Origin: DAONBD01 sp964525485
GTDB lineage: Bacteria > Patescibacteriota > Gracilibacteria > UBA1369 > LOWO2-01-FULL-3
Direction of reading: 5' to 3'
DNA: 8,263 nt
Assembly: GCA_964525485.1 (NCBI GenBank)
Contig: CAZGHH010000036.1
Span: 1-8,263, forward strand
The notes beneath the pieces were generated by a model. The model ran no database searches. It saw nothing but the letters and a program-made list of their open reading frames with translations, and was not told the DNA's origin. Shown here in pieces: positions 1-5,907 of this stretch (the stretch's first letter is position 1; each line of letters opens with the position of its first letter). Made by a program: the position numbers and the translations under genes.

Positions 1-1798
1 CTTCAAATTCTTTAATGATTTTCGAAAACGCGCCAAGATTCTCTTTTCGTTTCTCGCTCTCACGCGTAAACCTCTCCTCCAAATCTCTCATGTATCCAGA
101 CTCATTCAGAAAATAAGCTATAGTTTCGTTCGCGCTATGCGATTTCGCAAACTCACGAACTCTGTGAATGAATTGCACGAATCTCGTAAGGTCGTCCTCG
201 AATCCAGGCAGTACATCAGCCGTAGCCGCCTCAGCCAAAATATCGAAAGAGGTTTTATCTCCGCCCTTTTTCGCCTGTTCGCGAGTCTTTCGAAAAACCT
301 CATTCACATCGTCGGCATTAAGCCCAAAAATATCGAAATTCAAAACGCGGAACAGCGCGGTATCTGAAAATCCGGTCGACGCAACGGACTTGCCGCCAGT
401 CACCGAGCCCGCGTCGATCGCACCACCGTCTGCCGAACCCGCTCCCGCCACCACCTTCACAATCGCGACAATATCCTTGATCTCCGGCAATGAAAGCATG
501 CCTTTCGAAGAACGAACTTGATAGGGGATATCCTCGGTCTCAAAAGCCTCAGAAAATGGCACAGCATTTTTATTCGACCTCACCAAAACCGCGATTTCTC
601 GAAGTGGAACGCCAGCCATAGCCAATTCATTTATCTTCTCAACGACGAAATCCACCTCCTCAAAATAGTCCGCCACCTTAACGCATTCGATAGGCAGAAC
701 CTCATCGCGCTGACTATGCAACGCCTTCGAAATACCTTCGCGCGCCTCGAGCCTGTTCGGATCGTTGAACTTCACGAAGAAATGTGACGCATCCAAAATA
801 TTCTGATTCGACCTGTAATTCTCGACCAACACGACCTTCGAAACTTCAGGAAAAGCCTTCTCAAATTGAATGATATTCGATAGGGAAGCGCCTCTCCATC
901 GGAAAATCGACTGATCGTCATCGCCCACGACCACGATGTTTCGTGTACCATGATCAGCGAGTAACATAAGCAGTCGAAACTGCGCATAATTGGTATCTTG
1001 AAATTCATCAACCATCACATATTTGAACTTCTCGCGATACTCAGCCAACACCTCCGGATGTTCCTCAAACAATCTCAAAACGAAGAACGAAAGATCCCCG
1101 AAATCGAGCGCATTCTCCGCCCTCATGAGCTCCTCGTACTTCGCATACGCATGCGCGATCTCCAGCGTCTTCTCAGCCTCCGCGATCTCTAGACCAATCA
1201 CAGTTTTCGGATCGACTTTCCCATCCGCGCCGACTTCCTGCTCGGACATCGACAACTTCGCCTTCACACTCTCCAAATTCTTCAAAGCATATGAAATATA
1301 CTCATCCGGTTTGATAAACTCCTCCTTCACGCGACTGAAATGCTCAAGCAACGCCGAAATGTGCTGCGTCGGCATATTGAGAGGTCTGAAATGCTTTAGC
1401 TCAAATTCAAAAAGATGTTTCTTAAAGAAAATCCACTGATCAAGTTTCGCATACACTTTGTAGTCGCTTTTTAAGCCGATCACTTCCGCCTTCTCGCGGA
1501 GAATCTTCTCCGCAAACCCATGAAAAGTCTTGATCCAAACTTCCTCGTGCGAAAGCGGCATCTCCGCATCCACTCTCTCCGTCATCTCCTGCGCCGCCTT
1601 CTCCGTGAATGTCAGCGCCAGAATCTCAGCAGGCGCGGCCTTACCAGATTCAATTAGGTTCAAGATTCTCGAAGTAATCACCTTCGTCTTCCCCGTCCCC
1701 GCACCTGCAACGATAAGGAGTGGCCCTGAGTCGTGAAAGACAGCCTCACGTTGAGCCGGATTCAAACTATTTAATGATTTTTGAAATTGGTCAGTCAT
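1..1798 (-). CDS. uvrD: UvrD/PcrA-like SF1 ATP-dependent DNA helicase (C-terminus outside window)
   Basis: A 3'-to-5' superfamily 1A helicase of the kind that unwinds DNA in repair and replication-fork processing. The frame is open for 599 codons and runs off the left edge. Visible motifs, in order: Q-motif LNPAQREA (12-19), Walker A AGAGTGKT (31-38), motif Ia LALTFTEKAAQEM (60-72), TFHGF (91-95), Walker B VDEFQDTN (263-270), motif III VVGDDDQSIFRWRGA (290-304) and NYRS (327-330). Motifs V and VI and the C-terminus are missing only because the window ends. The ATG at 1798 has a GAGG (1805-1808) six bases upstream and lies just before the Q-motif, so the start is secure. An odd Gly/Ala/Ser-rich stretch (about residues 451-478) interrupts the region after the EIKD motif, where classical UvrD has a short turn. 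The gene starts only 13 bases after the toxin stop, same strand. UvrD, PcrA and Rep cannot be separated here; the symbol is by family. Confidence 0.93.
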   Translation of the reverse strand, partial: MTDQFQKSLNSLNPAQREAVFHDSGPLLIVAGAGTGKTKVITSRILNLIESGKAAPAEILALTFTEKAAQEMTERVDAEMPLSHEEVWIKTFHGFAEKILREKAEVIGLKSDYKVYAKLDQWIFFKKHLFEFELKHFRPLNMPTQHISALLEHFSRVKEEFIKPDEYISYALKNLESVKAKLSMSEQEVGADGKVDPKTVIGLEIAEAEKTLEIAHAYAKYEELMRAENALDFGDLSFFVLRLFEEHPEVLAEYREKFKYVMVDEFQDTNYAQFRLLMLLADHGTRNIVVVGDDDQSIFRWRGASLSNIIQFEKAFPEVSKVVLVENYRSNQNILDASHFFVKFNDPNRLEAREGISKALHSQRDEVLPIECVKVADYFEEVDFVVEKINELAMAGVPLREIAVLVRSNKNAVPFSEAFETEDIPYQVRSSKGMLSLPEIKDIVAIVKVVAGAGSADGGAIDAGSVTGGKSVASTGFSDTALFRVLNFDIFGLNADDVNEVFRKTREQAKKGGDKTSFDILAEAATADVLPGFEDDLTRFVQFIHRVREFAKSHSANETIAYFLNESGYMRDLEERFTRESEKRKENLGAFSKIIKEFE

Positions 1799-1804
1799 AT
1801 TCTG

Positions 1805-1816
1805 CCTCGCATTATA
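1805..1816 (-). promoter_or_regulatory. Possible uvrD -10 box and ribosome binding site
   Basis: On the minus strand a perfect TATAAT (1811-1816) overlaps the last codons of the toxin gene. It is followed by GAGG (1805-1808) and, six bases on, by the uvrD ATG. No convincing -35 is seen. If the TATAAT were used, transcription would begin at about 1804-1805 and cut into the GAGG. The two signals may therefore serve different transcripts (readthrough from the toxin operon versus a near-leaderless mRNA), or the TATAAT may be chance in an A+T-rich stretch. Confidence 0.35.
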
Positions 1817-2159
1817 ACGCAAAATGTCTTCTTAAATATACTGCTATTTTATTCATCATATCGCTATCAACTTCTCCAATCTTTTTTATAAATCTAGACT
1901 CATCAAAAGAATGAATAGCTTGCACTTTAACTAGTGAATCAATATAAAGTCTATTTTTTGAATTTTTATTAATTAAAAAATCGTCTGGTTGCTTTCCTTT
2001 TATATTTGAGGTTAAAGCTACAACAGTAGTAAGATTAGTTTTATTGAGAGTCTCATTTGATTGAACTATTATAGCCGGCCTTTTCTTTTGAAATTCGTGT
2101 CCAACACTTGGATCGAAATCTACGAAAAATATATCTCCATATTTAAAAGCTTTACTCAT
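1812..2159 (-). CDS. MazF/PemK-family toxin (mRNA endoribonuclease)
   Basis: A 115-residue protein with the PemK/MazF-like fold signature: the N-terminal strand YGDIFFVDFDP (7-17), G20-H21-E22 and K-K-R-P-A-I-I (25-31), then ALTSNI (48-53) and a late SLVKVQ (75-80). In the family, the Arg of the RP motif and the Thr/Ser of the ALTS region form the RNA-cleaving site; here these are R27 and T50/S52, so the protein looks catalytically complete. MazF-type toxins cut mRNA (sometimes tRNA or rRNA) at short sequences and stop growth when the antitoxin is lost. The ATG overlaps the antitoxin stop as ATGA (2156-2159) with no Shine-Dalgarno, so translation is probably coupled. The target sequence cannot be inferred. 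Confidence 0.9.
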   Translation of the reverse strand: MSKAFKYGDIFFVDFDPSVGHEFQKKRPAIIVQSNETLNKTNLTTVVALTSNIKGKQPDDFLINKNSKNRLYIDSLVKVQAIHSFDESRFIKKIGEVDSDMMNKIAVYLRRHFAL

Positions 2160-2935
2160 TTCGTTTCAGGTAAATTAAGATAATATTCATATTCTTCGTC
2201 ACTGATAGGGCCAAGTTCTTTTAATAAGTCATTAGCGGAAGCTTGGGACCAAAGCGCATCTATATCGGTCTTAGCATAAGTTCTCGTTCTCTGAAAAACC
2301 AAGTCGTAACTTATGTCGTCCTGATCCTCGGTTGCAAACCAAGGAACATCTTCATGGGAATATTCGCGCAGTTCAGTCCCATTTTTATCTGACAATCTAG
2401 CCAAAATATCATCGATATGCTCTTTTTCAATTGCATTTAAAAGGCTCAGATTTGCACTTCTGTGTGGAAGATATTTTTTTTGCTCATATTGAAAATATTT
2501 ACTAGAAACACGTTCAATCTCTCCGGTACGAATCATTTCATCTGCAACCGGCTTGAATTGTTTTGGAGTGGGGCCGTGATGGTTCCTCATGTATGTGGCT
2601 CCGGTCAAAGATTTTCCATATTTTTCATAGAAATCAAAATCTATAAAATAAAAAATTTTATACAAAGCCGTTTCGCCAATATTTGGCTTTGCACCTATTT
2701 TACCAAGAATATACAAGAAAACTTCTTTGAATTTATCAGAATGGAAGTCGAATTTATTGTCGACATCAGAATTTTCGGCAGGCTGTATGAGCTCGGATAT
2801 GACTTTTGCCTGAGAAAGAGTTAATTCCTTCTCTCCTCTTTCAATCTGAATATATGTGGGACGAGAAACGTTAAGTTTGTCTGCCATCTCTGCCTGAGTG
2901 ATCCCTTTTTTTTGGCGAATGAGCTTTAAATTCAT
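2156..2935 (-). CDS. XRE-HTH + Panacea (DUF4065/SocA-like) antitoxin
   Basis: A 259-residue protein with two parts. Residues 5-57 are an XRE-type helix-turn-helix (RQKKGITQAEMADKLNVSRP..YIQIERGEKELTLSQA). From about residue 67 to 200 lies a Panacea/DUF4065 domain, marked by ETALYKIFYFIDFDFYEKYGKSL (88-110) and the HHGPTP motif (119-124). Panacea domains neutralise many unrelated toxins by direct binding, and the HTH would repress the operon. The gene precedes and overlaps the MazF-like toxin by 4 bases, the usual antitoxin-first order. I choose the ATG at 2935: it leads directly into the HTH and lies about 26 bases downstream of the predicted transcription start. An in-frame ATG at 2977 would add 14 unrelated residues, but it sits inside the -10 palindrome and could not be on the mRNA from this promoter. 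No clear Shine-Dalgarno is present. Confidence 0.88.
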   Translation of the reverse strand: MNLKLIRQKKGITQAEMADKLNVSRPTYIQIERGEKELTLSQAKVISELIQPAENSDVDNKFDFHSDKFKEVFLYILGKIGAKPNIGETALYKIFYFIDFDFYEKYGKSLTGATYMRNHHGPTPKQFKPVADEMIRTGEIERVSSKYFQYEQKKYLPHRSANLSLLNAIEKEHIDDILARLSDKNGTELREYSHEDVPWFATEDQDDISYDLVFQRTRTYAKTDIDALWSQASANDLLKELGPISDEEYEYYLNLPETK

Positions 2936-2967
2936 AAGGTGAGGGGTTTTTAGTTGAGCGTGCCCTG

Positions 2968-2977
2968 ATGCTAGCAT
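2968..2977. promoter_or_regulatory. Perfect 10-bp palindrome over the -10 box, candidate antitoxin operator
   Basis: The bases ATGCTAGCAT read the same on both strands and exactly cover the -10 of the toxin-antitoxin promoter. XRE-domain antitoxins typically bind such palindromes as dimers and repress their own operon. The position makes this the natural operator, but binding is an inference. Confidence 0.55.
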
Positions 2978-2996
2978 GGATTTTTAGCGACGTCAA
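2968..2996 (-). promoter_or_regulatory. Sigma70-type promoter of the toxin-antitoxin operon
   Basis: Minus strand: -35 TTGACG (2991-2996), 17-bp spacer, -10 TAGCAT (2968-2973), predicting a start near 2961. This puts the antitoxin ATG at 2935 behind a short leader. The -35 overlaps a GACGTC palindrome (2989-2994). Confidence 0.65.
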
Positions 2997-3029
2997 TAGA
3001 TTTTACAAAAACGCATGATGTAAAAGGAT

Positions 3030-3057
3030 TTGACAGGGGATAAAGATTGTCTATAAT
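3030..3057 (+). promoter_or_regulatory. Perfect-consensus sigma70 promoter of the DUF3892 transcript
   Basis: TTGACA (3030-3035), 16-bp spacer, TATAAT (3052-3057); both hexamers match consensus fully. The predicted start is near 3064. It points away from the toxin-antitoxin promoter, and the two -35 boxes are 33 bp apart, so one regulator could affect both. Confidence 0.8.
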
Positions 3058-3063
3058 GAGGGT

Positions 3064-3267
3064 TGATCATAAACAAACATAATAACATGAATCATATCTT
3101 TCTCGCAGACAAAAACTCTCGTTCCACAATTGTAGGACAAATGCAGATACAAGAGTCTTGCCGTTTCAAGAATAGCAGTCTAGTAACTCTATTTTACGGA
3201 TTTTAGGAGTATGTGCAAACACAAAAAGAAAAACAAAAGAGAATTTAATCTTTAAAACAAGTTTATT
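3064..3267 (+). other. ~200-nt 5' leader of the DUF3892 gene, no clear gene
   Basis: A long untranslated region between the strong promoter and the DUF3892 ATG. It contains an ACAATTGT palindrome (3126-3133) and alternating half-sites CAAGA (3150-3154), TCTTG (3156-3160) and CAAGA (3167-3171). The first two form an 11-bp imperfect palindrome; the last two could pair in RNA around a 6-base loop. Two tiny open frames exist: 39 codons at 3087-3206 and 14 codons at 3211-3255, the latter rich in Lys. The AGGAG at 3205-3209 is only one base from the ATG at 3211, too close for normal initiation. Neither frame is convincing as a gene. No known riboswitch motif is recognised. Confidence 0.5.
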
Positions 3268-3549
3268 ATGGCAATACGAATACGCTGTATAAATAAAGAC
3301 GACAGACAGAATCCTTATGAGAGAATTACTCATATAGGTGGGGTTAATCCAAGTGGTAGTAATTGGAAATTAACTCAGAAACAAGCGATTTCTGACATTA
3401 AGTCAGGGAAGTATGAATTTTATGTAGAAGTTAAAGGCGATAAAGTGAATGTAATTGTTTCTAAAAGCAAATACGGAAACGAATACATCAAGACTGTTGC
3501 AGACGGCGACGAGCCAAACAATCTTTTATCACTACCCGAATGTAAGTAG
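3268..3549 (+). CDS. DUF3892 family protein of unknown function
   Basis: A 93-residue protein matching the DUF3892 pattern as I know it: N-terminal IRCINK (4-10), an N-P-x-E-R-I-x-H-I-G-G core (15-25), a central amphipathic helix around KLTQKQAISDIKSGK (34-48), the strand pair YEFYVEVKGDKVNVIVSKS, and a C-terminal G-N-E-Y-I-K-T-V-A-D (70-79) followed by LLSLPEC. No signal peptide or membrane segment. The family is small, widespread and uncharacterised, often in accessory regions. The ATG at 3268 is the only sensible start and has no Shine-Dalgarno. The gene has its own strong promoter and an intrinsic terminator 9 bases after the stop, so it is probably a separate unit from the methylase downstream. 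No function is assigned. Confidence 0.85.
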   Translation: MAIRIRCINKDDRQNPYERITHIGGVNPSGSNWKLTQKQAISDIKSGKYEFYVEVKGDKVNVIVSKSKYGNEYIKTVADGDEPNNLLSLPECK

Positions 3550-3558
3550 GTTTTTCCC

Positions 3559-3584
3559 GGGCGCTCAGAAATGGGCGCCCTTTT
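3559..3584 (+). terminator. Intrinsic terminator after the DUF3892 gene
   Basis: GGGCGC (3559-3564) pairs with GCGCCC (3575-3580) around a 10-base loop, followed by TTTT (3581-3584). It is on the right strand and just after the stop codon at 3549. Confidence 0.85.
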
Positions 3585-3593
3585 CAAAAAAGG

Positions 3594-3622
3594 TTTATTT
3601 AAAAGGAGAAAACGAATACAAT
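3594..3622 (+). promoter_or_regulatory. Weak candidate promoter for the methylase-nuclease operon, with orphan Shine-Dalgarno
   Basis: A -10-like TACAAT (3617-3622) lies 17 bp after a poor -35 TTTATT (3594-3599). A good Shine-Dalgarno (AAAGGAG, 3602-3608) falls inside the spacer, but no start codon follows at a usable distance. The methylase ATG is about 37 bases further on. In the methylase frame a TAA at 3631 rules out an earlier start. A promoter is needed here if the upstream terminator is efficient. Confidence 0.3.
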
Positions 3623-3645
3623 ACGACTATTAAACCGTACCGAAT

Positions 3646-4731
3646 ATGGCAAACAGTAATCTTACTAATGCAAAAAGGGCAAAAAATGATGAATTTTACA
3701 CTCAATATCATGATATTGAGAAAGAAATAGCTGCTTATTTGGAGTTTAATCCAAATGTATTTCGCGGGAAAACAATTTTGTTACCGTGCGATGATCCAGA
3801 GTGGAGTAATTTCACCAAATTTTTTGCTCAAAATTTTCAAAAGTTTGGTCTAAAAAAGCTTGTTAGCACGAGCTATGCAGTAAATAGCAAAAAATACAAA
3901 AGTGATTACCAACCAACCCTCTTTGAAACAAATGATCCGCAATACGACAAGAAAAAAACTATTAAAAATGGCAAAATATTCACATTGATGGGTGATAAGA
4001 CTGGTGACGGTAAGATAAATGTAGAGGACTTAGAGTGGCATTACTTAGCAGGTGATGGTGATTTTAAAAGTAATGAGATCAAAAAATTACGCGATGAGGC
4101 GGATATTATAATTACCAATCCACCGTTTTCTTTATTTCGCGAGTTTTTGGGGTGGATTATGGAAGCCAATAAGCAGTTTGTGATAATTGGTAGTATGAAC
4201 GCTATTACATACAAGGAAATCTTTCCGCTAATTAAGGAGAACAAAATGTGGCTTGGTAATGGTTTCCACGCAGGTAACGCCTACTTCTCTACACCTTTTG
4301 CCAAAGACTATGATGAGGGCGTATATAATCCAGAAACTGGACTGGTTAAGTTCAGAAACTGCTGCTGGTTTACTAATCTTGACCACGGGCGACGTCATCA
4401 AATACTGCCACTTATGACAATGGAAGATAACCTAAAATACAGCAAGCACAAAGAGATCAAAGGCAAAGAGTTATACGAGAAGTATGATAATTATGACGCT
4501 ATCGAAGTGCCATTTACGGATGCCATCCCGAGCAATTACGATGGCGCTATGGGCGTGCCGATTAGTTTTTTAGATAAATACTCACCAGAACAGTTTGAGA
4601 TTATAGGAGGTAGTGCGAACGGACAAGTACCAAATGAGTTCAAGATAGGTAATTTCACCGTATACAATAATCCGATTTCAAACGGTAGAAAAATTTATCA
4701 AAGAATATTAATTAAACATAAGAAAAAATAA
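3646..4731 (+). CDS. EcoRI-family adenine-specific DNA methyltransferase
   Basis: A 361-residue N6-adenine methyltransferase of the EcoRI-methylase family, transferring methyl from S-adenosylmethionine to adenine in a specific DNA site. Evidence: the family's N-terminus NLTNAKRAKNDEFYTQ (5-20), LPCDDPEWSNF.KFFA (46-61), GDGDF (136-140), EADIIITNPPFSLFREF (151-167) with catalytic NPPF at 158-161, AITYKEIFPLIKENKMWLG (186-204), WFTNLDHG.RH (241-251), and the C-terminal GVPISFLDKYSPEQFEIIG (303-321). An EF-hand-like loop, DKTGDGKINVED (117-128), sits before the catalytic motif. Length is close to the family's usual size. The start is fixed by an in-frame stop 15 bases upstream; no Shine-Dalgarno precedes it. 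The next gene begins one base after the stop. M.EcoRI itself methylates GAATTC, but the recognition sequence cannot be read from this protein by eye. Confidence 0.95.
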   Translation: MANSNLTNAKRAKNDEFYTQYHDIEKEIAAYLEFNPNVFRGKTILLPCDDPEWSNFTKFFAQNFQKFGLKKLVSTSYAVNSKKYKSDYQPTLFETNDPQYDKKKTIKNGKIFTLMGDKTGDGKINVEDLEWHYLAGDGDFKSNEIKKLRDEADIIITNPPFSLFREFLGWIMEANKQFVIIGSMNAITYKEIFPLIKENKMWLGNGFHAGNAYFSTPFAKDYDEGVYNPETGLVKFRNCCWFTNLDHGRRHQILPLMTMEDNLKYSKHKEIKGKELYEKYDNYDAIEVPFTDAIPSNYDGAMGVPISFLDKYSPEQFEIIGGSANGQVPNEFKIGNFTVYNNPISNGRKIYQRILIKHKKK

Positions 4732-4732
4732 C

Positions 4733-5902
4733 ATGAAAACAGTTCTAAAAACTAACATTGTAGTCAAAGACATCTGCGAAGGATTTGTTTATAACGAACT
4801 CGAAGGTAAGGGCTTATTTGGTTTATCTGGAAAATTGACAATTCAACCGGAGTATCAACGTAACTACATATACGCCTCAGATGGCGGTAAAAAAGAAGTA
4901 GCTGTCATTGAATCAATCCTAAAGGGCTATCCAATAGGATTAATTTATTTCAACAAAGTCAGTGAGGATAACCTCGAGGTATTGGATGGACAACAACGTA
5001 TCACTAGCCTTGGACGGTTTGTGACTGATAAATTTGCGATTAAAGATGAAAATGGCATGGAGCAATATTTCAGTGGTATTGCAGCTGACAAACGAATCAA
5101 AATTTTAGAGACGAAATTACTTATTTACGAATGTGAAGGCACTGAAAGCGAGATAAAGGAGTGGTTTAGGACGATTAATATCGCCGGTGTTCCGCTTAAT
5201 GATCAGGAATTACTCAACGCCGTATATTCCGGTCCGTTTGTGACACTCGGAAAAGAAGAGTTTAGTAATAGTCAAAATGCCAATATCCAAAAATGGAGCG
5301 CATACGTATCAGGTAGTGCGAACCGACAAGAGTTTTTAGAATGTGCGCTGGATTGGGTAAGTAAGGGCAATATAGGTGATTATATGAGTCGGCATCGATA
5401 TGATAAGAACATTGGCGAATTAAAAACGTATTTCAACAGCGTTATCGACTGGATATCTAGCGTATTTACTGACGTTGAAAATGAAATGCGCGGACTAAAT
5501 TGGGGAAAATTATATGAACAATATCATAAACAGGCGTATAGCCCAGCTAAAGTGTCGGCGGAAGTGCGAAAACTTTATGGAGATCCATATATCAAAAATC
5601 GAAAAGGTATCTTTGAGTATATTTTAGGAGGTTCGATAGATACAAAATTATTAGATGTTAGAGTCTTTGATGAAGCAACTAAAAAATCGGTTTACACTAC
5701 GCAAACAGAGTTGGCAAAAGTAAAAGGAGTATCAAATTGCCCACTTTGTGCTATCGGACACGATGCTAGTAAAGAAAAAATTTGGAGCGTAAATGACATG
5801 GATGCTGATCACGTAACAGCATGGAGTAAAGGCGGTACAACTTCAATAAAAAATTGTCAGATGTTATGTAAAACACACAATCGAGCGAAAGGAAATAAAT
5901 AA
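4733..5902 (+). CDS. DUF262 (GmrS/SspE-like) protein with C-terminal HNH nuclease domain
   Basis: A 389-residue putative restriction nuclease. The N-terminal part is a ParB-like DUF262 domain: Q-P-E-Y-Q-R-N-Y-I-Y (38-47), a KKEVAVIESILKGYPIG helix (53-69) and the hallmark DGQQRITSL (85-93), which in GmrS/SspE relatives binds and hydrolyses nucleotides. A helical middle section follows (about 140-300). The C-terminus is a compact HNH domain with CPLC (336-339), D-A-D-H (357-360), N374 and H382, plus C375 and C379, giving a zinc-bound betabeta-alpha metal site that looks complete. It starts one base after the methylase stop (TAAcATG) with no Shine-Dalgarno of its own, so the two are almost certainly co-transcribed and translationally coupled. 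The natural reading is the nuclease arm of a modification-linked defence system. Whether methylation protects from or triggers cleavage is unknown. Confidence 0.9.
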   Translation: MKTVLKTNIVVKDICEGFVYNELEGKGLFGLSGKLTIQPEYQRNYIYASDGGKKEVAVIESILKGYPIGLIYFNKVSEDNLEVLDGQQRITSLGRFVTDKFAIKDENGMEQYFSGIAADKRIKILETKLLIYECEGTESEIKEWFRTINIAGVPLNDQELLNAVYSGPFVTLGKEEFSNSQNANIQKWSAYVSGSANRQEFLECALDWVSKGNIGDYMSRHRYDKNIGELKTYFNSVIDWISSVFTDVENEMRGLNWGKLYEQYHKQAYSPAKVSAEVRKLYGDPYIKNRKGIFEYILGGSIDTKLLDVRVFDEATKKSVYTTQTELAKVKGVSNCPLCAIGHDASKEKIWSVNDMDADHVTAWSKGGTTSIKNCQMLCKTHNRAKGNK

Positions 5903-5907
5903 TTAGC

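Noticed and set aside
2462..2824. 120-codon plus-strand frame opposite the antitoxin gene
   Set aside because: It is antisense to a gene with clear HTH and Panacea domains, and its translation shows no domain pattern.
2936..2977. Upstream ATG of the antitoxin gene (start at 2977)
   Set aside because: It lies inside the -10 palindrome, upstream of the predicted transcription start, and adds 14 residues before the HTH with no family support.
3205..3255. 14-codon Lys-rich peptide frame at 3211
   Set aside because: Its AGGAG is only one base from the ATG, too close for initiation, and the peptide is low-complexity.
3455..3730. 91-codon plus-strand frame bridging the DUF3892 and methylase genes
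   Set aside because: It overlaps the ends of two clear genes in another frame, runs through the terminator and has no family resemblance.
3268..5902. DUF3892, methylase and nuclease as one three-gene operon
   Set aside because: A good intrinsic terminator (3559-3584) lies between DUF3892 and the methylase, so a single operon is not supported, although partial readthrough is possible.
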